Origin: Bacteroidales bacterium
Lineage (GTDB): Bacteria; Bacteroidota; Bacteroidia; Bacteroidales; Muribaculaceae
DNA: 12,350 bases
Reading direction: 5' to 3'
Assembly (NCBI GenBank): GCA_004553095.1
Contig: SFMJ01000107.1
Span: 1-12,350 of the forward strand
Below, piece by piece: positions 1 to 5,597 of the stretch (position 1 is its first letter; each line of letters opens with the position of its first letter). A program made the translations under genes and the position numbers. The notes beneath the pieces are model-generated. The model saw nothing but the letters and a program-made list of their open reading frames with translations. It was not told where the DNA came from and did not search any database.

Positions 1-1
1 A

Positions 2-1300
2 ATCAGATTGTCTCTCCTCAATTTCTTGGAGTTCGCCGTTTGGGGTGCTTACCTTACTTCTCTCGGCAATTTTTTGTTTAATGTAGGTCTGGGCTCAAAT
101 ATCGGCTGGTTCTATGCCGTTCAGGGTATAGTCTCGCTCTTTATGCCCTCTCTTATCGGTATTTTGGCTGATAAGTATATCCAGGCGCAGAAGATGCTCA
201 GCATCTGCCATTTCATCGCCGCTATATTTATGGCGAGTGCCGCTTTCTATTGCACCCAAGTCGAGACTATCGAGTTCGCGTGGCTCTTCTCGCTTTATTC
301 CATATCGGTGGCTTTCTTTATGCCCACTATCGGCTTGAACAATTCGGTGGCTTTCAATGCACTCTCCAAGGCCGGCATGGATACGGTCAAGGATTTCCCA
401 CCAATCCGCATCTTCGGCACCATCGGCTTCATCTGCGCCATGCTCTTCGTGAACTTCGTGGGTCCGGAGGATGCCAAGTTCCAAACCACATATATGCAAC
501 TCTTCGTCTCTGCCGGTCTGAGTGTCATCATGGCTTTCTATGCCCTCACGATGCCTAAGTGCCCCGTCTCCACAACTCCGCAGTCGGGCAATTGGATCGA
601 TAAAATGGGTCTCCGCGCCTTCCTCCTCTTTAAGCAGAAGAAGATGGCTGTGTTCTTTATCTTCAGTATGCTCCTCGGAGTTTCCCTCCAGATCACCAAT
701 GGTTATGCCAATCCCTATATCTCCTTCTTCAAGGACCTCCCGGAGTTCGCTGATGCTTGGGCCGCTCAGAATGCCAATGCTCTTATCTCCATCTCGCAGA
801 TCAGTGAAACTCTCTGCATACTCCTTATTCCTTTCTGCCTCAAGAAGTTTGGTATCAAGGGTGTGATGCTTATGTCTATGTTCGCATGGGTGTTCCGCTT
901 CGGTCTTTTCGGCTTCGGTGACCCTGCCGGTAGTCTCTGGATGTTCGTACTCTCTTGCATCGTCTATGGTATCGCTTTCGATTTCTTCAATGTCTCGGGC
1001 GGCCTCTATGTCGATCAGGAAACTCCCGCTGAGTATCGCAGTAGTGCCCAGGGCCTCTTTATGATTATGACCAATGGTTTCGGTGCTACGATCGGTACTC
1101 TCGCCGCTATGGCTATCGTCAATCATAATGTCAGCCCGGATGCTTTGCCCGCCGCTCAGTTGGAGGGCTGGCGCAATTCTTGGCTCATCTTCGCCGCTTA
1201 CGCCCTCGTAGTGGCTGTGGCTTTCTGGATTATTTTCAAGGATAGCAAACCTGCCACCAAGGCTACTGACCCCGGCGTTGCCAAGTCTGAAATGATCTGA
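2..1300 (+). CDS. nupG: NupG-type nucleoside:H+ symporter (5' end cut by window edge)
   Basis: Inner-membrane major facilitator of the nucleoside:H+ symporter family (NHS, Pfam Nuc_H_symport), importing nucleosides by proton symport. The reading frame is open to the window edge and enters as IRLSLLNFLEFAVWGAY, which corresponds to about residue 5 of NupG, so only a few codons are missing. The TTG at 8 is not a convincing start. From memory of E. coli NupG, blocks that match closely are AGMDTVKDFPPIRIFGTIGF, FFIFSMLLG followed by LQITN, ISISQISETL, the FGDP loop, YGIAFDFFNVSG and SAQGLFMIMTNGFG. The hydrophobicity pattern fits 12 membrane segments with a short charged C-terminal tail. rsmE begins 21 bp downstream on the same strand, so the two may share a transcript. 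Family assignment is firm; the exact nucleoside range cannot be read from sequence. Confidence 0.93.
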   Translation: MRLSLLNFLEFAVWGAYLTSLGNFLFNVGLGSNIGWFYAVQGIVSLFMPSLIGILADKYIQAQKMLSICHFIAAIFMASAAFYCTQVETIEFAWLFSLYSISVAFFMPTIGLNNSVAFNALSKAGMDTVKDFPPIRIFGTIGFICAMLFVNFVGPEDAKFQTTYMQLFVSAGLSVIMAFYALTMPKCPVSTTPQSGNWIDKMGLRAFLLFKQKKMAVFFIFSMLLGVSLQITNGYANPYISFFKDLPEFADAWAAQNANALISISQISETLCILLIPFCLKKFGIKGVMLMSMFAWVFRFGLFGFGDPAGSLWMFVLSCIVYGIAFDFFNVSGGLYVDQETPAEYRSSAQGLFMIMTNGFGATIGTLAAMAIVNHNVSPDALPAAQLEGWRNSWLIFAAYALVVAVAFWIIFKDSKPATKATDPGVAKSEMI

Positions 1301-1321
1301 TAAGTCTTACCCCGATTCTCT

Positions 1322-2032
1322 ATGATAATTTTCTATAGCCCCGATATTGAGTCCACCGGCGTGCTCTCGGAGACGGAGTCAGGCCATTGTTGTCGTGTGC
1401 TCCGTCTGCGTGAGGGCGATCATATCACCGTGGCTGACGGCATGGGGCATTTCTTCGAGTGCGAGATCACCGATGCTCACCCCAAGCATACTTCGGTTAT
1501 GATCCTCGACAGACGCGATGTGGAACGCCATTGGTCGCCCAAAATCACCCTCGCTGTTGCCCCTACCAAGAATCTGGATCGTATGGAGTGGCTCGCCGAG
1601 AAGGCTGTCGAGATCGGTGTCGACCGTCTGGTGTTCGTGGATTGCCAACGCAATGTTCGTCATGTCGTGAAACGTGACCGTATCGAGAAGATAATGATCT
1701 CTGCGATGAAGCAGAGCCTCAAGGCTCACCTGCCTAAGTTGGTGGAATTGATGCCGCTCAGCCGATTCATCGCTTCGGATACTTCCCAAGTCAAGTATAT
1801 GGGCTATTGCGATCCTTCTATCGAACGTCGAGATTTCTCCGTCGATTATGACGGTATGCGTGATCTTACGATCCTCATCGGTCCGGAGGGGGATTTCTCC
1901 CCGGAGGAGGTGGAAACTGCCCTTGCTGCCGGGTTTTCTCCGGTGACCTTCGGAAATACCCGTCTCCGCACAGAGAGTGCAGCCCTCTATGCCCTATGTG
2001 CCACTCATTCGATTATAACCCAAAAAGAATAA
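1322..2032 (+). CDS. rsmE: 16S rRNA m3U1498 methyltransferase RsmE
   Basis: SAM-dependent methyltransferase that makes the N3-methyluridine at 16S rRNA position 1498 in the 30S decoding region; cytoplasmic. The protein has 236 residues, normal for the family. It has an N-terminal PUA-like RNA-binding part (about 1-65, including HCCRVLRLREGD) and a C-terminal SPOUT knot domain (about 73-232). SPOUT signatures are AVAPTKNLDRMEWLAEKAVE at 78-97, MKQS at 129-132, the SAM-site loop LIGPEGDFSPEE at 185-196, and the knot segment LRTESAALYAL at 215-225. The ATG at 1322 gives the expected N-terminus. It follows the nucleoside transporter by 21 bp and precedes kdsA by 59 bp, so it may be in an operon with either. 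No Shine-Dalgarno is visible. Confidence 0.95.
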   Translation: MIIFYSPDIESTGVLSETESGHCCRVLRLREGDHITVADGMGHFFECEITDAHPKHTSVMILDRRDVERHWSPKITLAVAPTKNLDRMEWLAEKAVEIGVDRLVFVDCQRNVRHVVKRDRIEKIMISAMKQSLKAHLPKLVELMPLSRFIASDTSQVKYMGYCDPSIERRDFSVDYDGMRDLTILIGPEGDFSPEEVETALAAGFSPVTFGNTRLRTESAALYALCATHSIITQKE

Positions 2033-2057
2033 TTCAACTTTCTCCTCACCTTATACT

Positions 2058-2093
2058 CACTATAATCATCCCCCCAACACCCACTATAATCAT
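2058..2093 (+). repeat. 12-bp direct repeat upstream of and overlapping the kdsA start
   Basis: CACTATAATCAT occurs at 2058-2069 and again at 2082-2093, where the second copy ends in the AT of the kdsA start codon. The 12 bp between them are C-rich (CCCCCCAACACC with the flanking base). The first copy also ends in ATC, not ATG, so only the second supplies a start. This may be a small local duplication in the leader; no function is evident. Confidence 0.5.
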
Positions 2094-2922
2094 GTTTGAT
2101 GATATAACTTCTTATCTCTCTTCAAGTAAGTCTCACAATTTCTTCCTCCTCGCCGGTCCCTGCGTCATCGAGGGAGAGGAGATGGCTCTCGACATCGCCG
2201 AGCGTATGGTCAAGATTACTTCCGATCTCGATATCCCTTATGTATTCAAGGGCTCGTATCGCAAGGCCAATCGTAGCCGCCTCGATTCTTTTACCGGTAT
2301 CGGCGACCGCAAGGCCCTCGAAGTGCTCCGTAAGGTCCGTGACACGTTCCATATCCCTGTCGTAACCGACATCCATAGCGCCGAAGAGGCGCAGATGGCT
2401 GCCGATTATGTCGATGTGCTCCAGATACCGGCATTCCTTTGTCGCCAAACCGACCTGTTGATCGCGGCTGCCCGCACCGGCAAGATGGTCAACATCAAGA
2501 AGGGGCAGTTCCTCGCTCCCGAGTCGATGACTTTCGCCTGCGATAAGGTGATACAGTCAGGCAATCCTCATGTCGCTGTTACCGAGCGTGGAACTTTCTT
2601 CGGATATGGCGACCTCGTGGTCGATATGCGTGGCGTGCCCGTTATGAAGGAGATGTGTAAGTGCCCCGTTATCGTCGATGTCACACATTCCCTCCAGCAA
2701 CCCAACAGCGCCTCCGGTGTCACCGGCGGCAAACCACAACTCATCTCCACCATCGCTAAGGCGGCAATTGCTGCCGGTGCCGATGGCCTCTTCATGGAAA
2801 CCCACCAAAACCCCGCTGTGGCTAAAAGCGACGGCGCCAACATGATCCCTCTCGACCATGTGCAAGTGCTCCTCGAAAACTTATCCCTGCTAAGACAAAC
2901 CGTAAACAAAATGACTATCTAA
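2092..2922 (+). CDS. kdsA: 3-deoxy-8-phosphooctulonate synthase KdsA (metal-dependent type)
   Basis: Condenses phosphoenolpyruvate with D-arabinose 5-phosphate to Kdo-8-phosphate, the first committed step of Kdo synthesis for lipopolysaccharide; cytoplasmic TIM barrel. The ATG at 2092 gives 276 residues, normal for the family. An in-frame ATG at 1996 would add 32 non-homologous residues inside rsmE and is rejected. Signatures: AGPCVIE at 21-27, FKGSYRKANRSRLDSF at 52-67, LQIPAFLCRQTDLL at 110-123, NIKKGQF at 134-140, TERGTFFGYGDLVVDMRG at 164-181 and DVTHSLQQPN at 196-205. Cys24, His199, Glu236 and Asp247 fall where the metal ligands C11, H185, E222 and D233 lie in the Aquifex enzyme (offset 13-14), whereas metal-independent enzymes have Asn in place of the Cys. 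So this is predicted to be the metal-dependent class. kdsB, two steps later in the pathway, lies 4.3 kb downstream. Confidence 0.96.
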   Translation: MFDDITSYLSSSKSHNFFLLAGPCVIEGEEMALDIAERMVKITSDLDIPYVFKGSYRKANRSRLDSFTGIGDRKALEVLRKVRDTFHIPVVTDIHSAEEAQMAADYVDVLQIPAFLCRQTDLLIAAARTGKMVNIKKGQFLAPESMTFACDKVIQSGNPHVAVTERGTFFGYGDLVVDMRGVPVMKEMCKCPVIVDVTHSLQQPNSASGVTGGKPQLISTIAKAAIAAGADGLFMETHQNPAVAKSDGANMIPLDHVQVLLENLSLLRQTVNKMTI

Positions 2923-3053
2923 GGAACGCGCTCTAACATCCAACGCGATCTAAAGACTAATCAACCCCATTTAAATAAAATCAAACCCTAAGTGGGGCAA
3001 ATTTAGATAGTTATATTCAATTAACATTTGTTAACAATTTGTAATATCAAAAT
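2923..3053 (+). other. Gene-free stretch between kdsA and the terminator
   Basis: No coding region with start, length and family features is visible in these 131 bp, which are AT-rich after the first 40. They hold the TTAACA repeat cluster described separately. Otherwise there is only a weak CCCCA/TGGGG pairing within 2960-3000. The stretch is either the kdsA 3' untranslated region or the body of an undescribed small RNA ending at the terminator at 3054; I cannot tell which. The whole gap from the kdsA stop to the ndk start is 352 bp. Confidence 0.4.
3021..3041. repeat. Overlapping palindromes and direct repeat TTAACA(A)TTTG
   Basis: TTAACATTTG (3021-3030) is followed directly by TTAACAATTTG (3031-3041), a direct repeat with one extra A. 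The same bases hold two inverted repeats: TTAACA-TT-TGTTAA (3021-3034) and the perfect 10-bp palindrome TTGTTAACAA (3028-3037). This form is typical of a dimeric regulator's binding site, but it lies upstream of a terminator and about 240 bp from ndk, so no target gene is clear. Confidence 0.45.
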
Positions 3054-3089
3054 TTGCACACATCCCAAAATGTGTGCAAGTTTTTTTTT
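3054..3089 (+). terminator. Intrinsic terminator between kdsA and ndk
   Basis: Perfect 10-bp stem TTGCACACAT (3054-3063) with ATGTGTGCAA (3070-3079), a 6-nt loop CCCAAA, then G and a run of nine T (3081-3089). It sits 131 bp after the kdsA stop, so it ends the kdsA transcript or a small RNA made from the preceding gap. Confidence 0.88.
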
Positions 3090-3199
3090 AACACTTTTTT
3101 TGTGGCTGTAATCTACGCTAATCTCACTTATAACTTGCTTTCGAGAGTGTGTAAAAGAAGTCGGTTTTGATGTGACACCCAAAATTTTTCTGTGATTTA

Positions 3200-3232
3200 T
3201 TTGTTTTTTCTACGATATTTTTTATACCTTTG
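3200..3232 (+). promoter_or_regulatory. Bacteroidota-type promoter for ndk
   Basis: TTTG at 3200-3203 and TACCTTTG at 3225-3232, spaced 21 bp, match the -33 TTTG and -7 TAnnTTTG elements of the Bacteroidota primary sigma factor. Transcription would begin a few bases past 3232, giving an ndk leader of about 35-40 nt. This also shows that the TTG at 3230 cannot be the ndk start. Confidence 0.78.
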
Positions 3233-3274
3233 AGTATTACAAATCAAAAAGTCTTAAGAACTGTTAAAGCTAAA

Positions 3275-3736
3275 ATGGAGAAAACATTAGTATTATTGAA
3301 GCCCTCTTGCATTGCTCGCAACCTTGTCGGCGAGGTAATCAGCCGCATCGAGCGTAAGGGGCTTATCATTTGCGGTATGAAGATGATCCAACTCGACATG
3401 GAGGTGGTGCGTGAGCACTATGCTCATCTTGTCGATAAGCCCTTCTTCCCCAAATTGGCTGCTTCGATGATGTGTTCACCCGTTATTGCTTTGTGCCTGA
3501 AGGGTGTTGATGTGGTCCGCGTCTTCAGAGAAATGACCGGCGTTACCAACGGCCGTAAAGCCGCTCCCGGTACGCTCCGCGGTGATTTCTGCATGAGTGG
3601 CTCGCTCAACATCATCCATGCCAGCGATTCTGTCGAAAATGCTGAAATCGAAATCAATCGGTTCTTCCGCCCTGAAGAGGTTTTCGATTATACCCCCGCT
3701 ACACTCTCTTTTATCTACGAGAACGACGAGATGTAA
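3275..3736 (+). CDS. ndk: Nucleoside diphosphate kinase
   Basis: Transfers the gamma phosphate between nucleoside triphosphates and diphosphates through a phosphohistidine intermediate, balancing NTP and dNTP pools; cytoplasmic. The ATG at 3275 gives 153 residues (family about 140-155) beginning MEKTLVLLKP. Signatures: LLKP at 7-10, GVTNGRKAAPGTLRGDF at 89-105, and the active-site block NIIHASDS with the catalytic His115. C106 and the HASDS form (rather than HGSDS) are, as I recall, within the variation seen in Bacteroidota. The start is fixed by homology and by the promoter ending at 3232, which rules out the longer reading from 3230. It appears monocistronic at its 5' end. The M23 peptidase gene starts 70 bp downstream with no terminator or clear promoter between them, so read-through is possible. 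Confidence 0.96.
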   Translation: MEKTLVLLKPSCIARNLVGEVISRIERKGLIICGMKMIQLDMEVVREHYAHLVDKPFFPKLAASMMCSPVIALCLKGVDVVRVFREMTGVTNGRKAAPGTLRGDFCMSGSLNIIHASDSVENAEIEINRFFRPEEVFDYTPATLSFIYENDEM

Positions 3737-3806
3737 TCGATCTCTTTCAACTATTCTTTTAACCCTGATGCCATTATTCCTCTAATGGCTGAATATTTGT
3801 GTTGTA

Positions 3807-4748
3807 ATGTTAAAGTTTAAGAAGTTTTTACTGCCTCTGCTCGTTGCTGCTCTCAGTGCAACAGGTCTGCAGGCTCAACATATCTCGAGTGGCGATCAGC
3901 ACTCTCGTGCACACAAACAACTCCTCGCCTCTCGTTCTAAAACCAACGACCAAATAAAACTCGTTGAGCAGAATACTTTCCTCGACCTTATGGATGATAT
4001 CGAGCCGGAACCCGATATCTATACCGAGGGCTGGAATAGCAAGCGCGTCAACCCTTTCAAGGAGTCTGATGTCCCCAATTCCAAAGTAATCGATGTCACT
4101 GACTTCTGTATCCCTTGCAAGGGTCCTATTACTTCCAACTATGGTTATCGCGCCAAGTTCGGTCGTATGCACAAGGGTGTCGACCTCGGTATCCGTTCCA
4201 ACGATACCATCTATGCCGCTTTCTCCGGTAAGGTGCGTCTCACCAATTATGAGGCTCGCGGTTATGGTAATTACATCATCATCCGCCACTCTAATGGCCT
4301 CGAAACAGTCTATGGCCACCTCAACCGCCACCTCGTTAAGCCTAATCAGGTAGTGAAAGCCGGTCAACCAATCGGCCTCGGTGGCAGCACAGGTCGTAGC
4401 ACAGGTCCTCACCTCCATTTCGAAACTCGTTTTATGGGTTATGCTATCAATCCCAGCGCTATCTTCGATTTCGCTAACCGCACCACTCATACCGATACTT
4501 ATACATTTACCAAGCAGACTTATACCCAGCCTCGTAATTATGCCCCTTCCACCACTGTGGCTAATAACGACAGAGCAAACACTTATCAAAGCGGTTCGAA
4601 AAAACGCACCACTTACACCGTTAAGACCGGTGATACTCTCTCTTCGATAGCTCGCTCTTACGGCATGTCTGCTACAACTCTCCGCAAGATCAATGGTCTT
4701 GAATCAACCGACAAAATAAAAGTAGGTCAAGTCTTAAAACTTAAATAA
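3807..4748 (+). CDS. Secreted M23 (LytM-type) peptidase with C-terminal LysM
   Basis: Predicted periplasmic zinc endopeptidase or amidase activator acting on peptidoglycan cross-bridges. The protein has 313 residues. A Sec signal peptide (KFKK then a hydrophobic core) ends near residue 23, LQA before Q24. A linker follows at 24-100. The M23 domain spans about 104-222: first zinc motif H122-x3-D126 in MHKGVDLG, the GNYIIIRHSNGLETVYGHL block with H171, and HLH at 202-204, where H204 is the third ligand and H202 is catalytic. All active-site residues are present, so it should be an active enzyme and not a degenerate EnvC/NlpD-like activator. After a Thr/Asn-rich linker, a single LysM (about 269-312, TYTVKTGDTLSSIARSYGM to GQVLKLK) would anchor it to glycan. 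Immediately downstream is a very strong terminator, so the transcription unit ends here. Confidence 0.93.
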   Translation: MLKFKKFLLPLLVAALSATGLQAQHISSGDQHSRAHKQLLASRSKTNDQIKLVEQNTFLDLMDDIEPEPDIYTEGWNSKRVNPFKESDVPNSKVIDVTDFCIPCKGPITSNYGYRAKFGRMHKGVDLGIRSNDTIYAAFSGKVRLTNYEARGYGNYIIIRHSNGLETVYGHLNRHLVKPNQVVKAGQPIGLGGSTGRSTGPHLHFETRFMGYAINPSAIFDFANRTTHTDTYTFTKQTYTQPRNYAPSTTVANNDRANTYQSGSKKRTTYTVKTGDTLSSIARSYGMSATTLRKINGLESTDKIKVGQVLKLK

Positions 4749-4761
4749 TCACCCCTCCCAC

Positions 4762-4797
4762 AAAAAGCAGAGTGAGCCCCCCTCACTCTGCTTTTTT
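4762..4797 (+). terminator. Strong intrinsic terminator after the M23/LysM gene
   Basis: Perfect 15-bp inverted repeat AAAAAGCAGAGTGAG (4762-4776) with CTCACTCTGCTTTTT (4782-4796), a 5-nt all-C loop, and six T at 4792-4797. The flanking A and T runs would let it work on both strands, although no minus-strand gene is present. It lies only 22 bp before the crcB start codon. Confidence 0.93.
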
Positions 4798-4819
4798 CAT
4801 ACCCACCCCCTTTCCCCTT

Positions 4820-5236
4820 ATGTTAAAACTTCTGTTATCTGCCTTTATCGGTAGTGGCATCGGCGGCACCATCCGCTTCTTCGTCTCTCATTTCTTCGCT
4901 TCTCGATCCTCTTTAACATCTCTCGCTTCGTCGGCTGAGGAGGTGTCTTTCTTCGTCCTATTCCCCTGGCATACTTTCCTCGTGAATATCGCCGGTTGCT
5001 TCATCATCGGCCTCGTTTATGCCTGCGTCGATCATAACATCTTCTCCATCTCCCCGGAGATGAAAACTTTCCTTACTGTCGGCATCTGCGGCGGATTGAC
5101 CACATTCTCCACCTTCTCCCACGAAAGCCTTCTCCTCTTCCAGTCAGAACATCCTTTCACTGCTCTCGGCTACATCTCCCTATCCCTGCTGCTCGGTGTT
5201 GGTGCAGCTCTCCTCGGCCACGTCATCATCAAATAG
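4820..5236 (+). CDS. crcB: CrcB/Fluc fluoride channel
   Basis: Small inner-membrane fluoride channel of the CrcB/Fluc family that exports F- and protects enolase and pyrophosphatase; works as an antiparallel dual-topology dimer. The ATG at 4820 gives 138 residues, slightly above the usual 120-130. Signatures: GSGIGGTIRFF at 11-21, FLVNIAGCFIIG at 53-64 (conserved Asn56), and GICGGLTTFSTFS at 88-100 with the polar track TTFST. Four hydrophobic segments are visible. The extra length comes from a Ser/Phe-rich insert at about 26-48 between segments 1 and 2. An in-frame reading from 4772 would start inside the terminator and is rejected. No fluoride riboswitch and no TAnnTTTG promoter are visible in the 22 bp after the terminator, so its promoter must lie within the terminator or the preceding gene. 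Confidence 0.93.
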   Translation: MLKLLLSAFIGSGIGGTIRFFVSHFFASRSSLTSLASSAEEVSFFVLFPWHTFLVNIAGCFIIGLVYACVDHNIFSISPEMKTFLTVGICGGLTTFSTFSHESLLLFQSEHPFTALGYISLSLLLGVGAALLGHVIIK

Positions 5237-5238
5237 CA

Positions 5239-5254
5239 ATAGAGCGCACTCTAT
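5239..5254 (+). other. Small hairpin just after crcB
   Basis: ATAGAG (5239-5244) pairs with CTCTAT (5249-5254) around a 4-nt CGCA loop. CTCTATCCC is then repeated at 5260-5268, followed by four T. It may be a weak 3'-end structure for crcB; the T tract is too short and distant for a confident terminator call. Confidence 0.3.
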
Positions 5255-5284
5255 CCCCTCTCTATCCCTTTTCTCTAATTACAT

Positions 5285-5326
5285 GGGATGAATTTCAATT
5301 TTTTTTTGCTTTCATCCCCGTTTTTT
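5285..5326 (+). terminator. Possible terminator for crcB, overlapping the next promoter
   Basis: GGGATGAA (5285-5292) pairs exactly with TTCATCCC (5311-5318) across an 18-nt T-rich loop, followed by CG and six T (5321-5326). The loop is long for an intrinsic terminator. The loop also contains the -33 TTTG of the HU-like gene promoter, so the inverted repeat could instead be an operator. Confidence 0.4.
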
Positions 5327-5336
5327 ATTAATTTTG
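5305..5336 (+). promoter_or_regulatory. Bacteroidota-type promoter for the HU-like pair
   Basis: TTTG at 5305-5308 and TAATTTTG at 5329-5336 with 20-bp spacing match the -33/-7 consensus exactly. The predicted start of transcription, a few bases past 5336, falls at or next to the ATG at 5342, so the message would be leaderless or nearly so. Confidence 0.78.
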
Positions 5337-5341
5337 TGGTT

Positions 5342-5578
5342 ATGGATACAAAAACGCTCAATAATTTGGTGGCTGATAGACTCGATCGCGACCCCGAGGT
5401 GGTGGCTTCGCTTATCAAGTCCCTTTCCGATGTTATCGCATCTCACCTTAAGGATGGCGACTCTATGGAAAGAGTGGCTATCCACCCCTCCAACGGTAAG
5501 AAAATTCTCGTGCCCCCCAAGATGACTATGGCTTTCAAACCATCTACTCTCCTTAAGCAAAAGGTCAATAAACAGTAA
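5342..5578 (+). CDS. Shortened HU/IHF-family DNA-binding protein
   Basis: A 78-residue HU-superfamily protein; normal members are about 90-100 residues. The N-terminal helical half is intact (MDTKTLNNLVADRLDRDPEV to ASHLKDGD, 1-40), matching the HU dimerisation helices. The C-terminal part is also HU-like (RVAIHPSNGKKILVPPKMTM at 44-63, then AFKPSTLLKQKV), covering the tip of the DNA-binding arm, the returning strand and the last helix. Between Ser41 and Met42 the usual strand-turn-strand with the conserved GFG/F motif (about 13-14 residues) is absent, with no disturbance of frame. The ATG at 5342 was chosen for homology; the reading from 5288 would begin upstream of the promoter's -7 element. 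The next gene, also HU-like, starts 19 bp after its stop, so the two form an operon. DNA binding may be altered or it may work as a heterodimer partner. Confidence 0.82.
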   Translation: MDTKTLNNLVADRLDRDPEVVASLIKSLSDVIASHLKDGDSMERVAIHPSNGKKILVPPKMTMAFKPSTLLKQKVNKQ

Positions 5579-5597
5579 CCTCTTAATCTCGAATCTC

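Noticed and set aside
1996..2091. Longer kdsA start inside rsmE
   Set aside because: The extra 32 residues have no KdsA similarity and overlap rsmE by 37 bp; the ATG at 2092 gives the family-normal N-terminus.
3230..3274. Longer ndk start at TTG 3230
   Set aside because: That codon is part of the -7 promoter element, so it would not be transcribed; NDK homology begins at the ATG at 3275.
3560..3640. NDK active-site changes (RGDFC, HASDS) as a sign of lost function
   Set aside because: The catalytic His115 and nucleotide-site residues are intact, and HASDS is, as I recall, common in Bacteroidota NDK.
4749..4819. Fluoride riboswitch upstream of crcB
   Set aside because: The interval is filled by the M23-gene terminator and a C-rich spacer; I see none of the crcB-motif conserved blocks.
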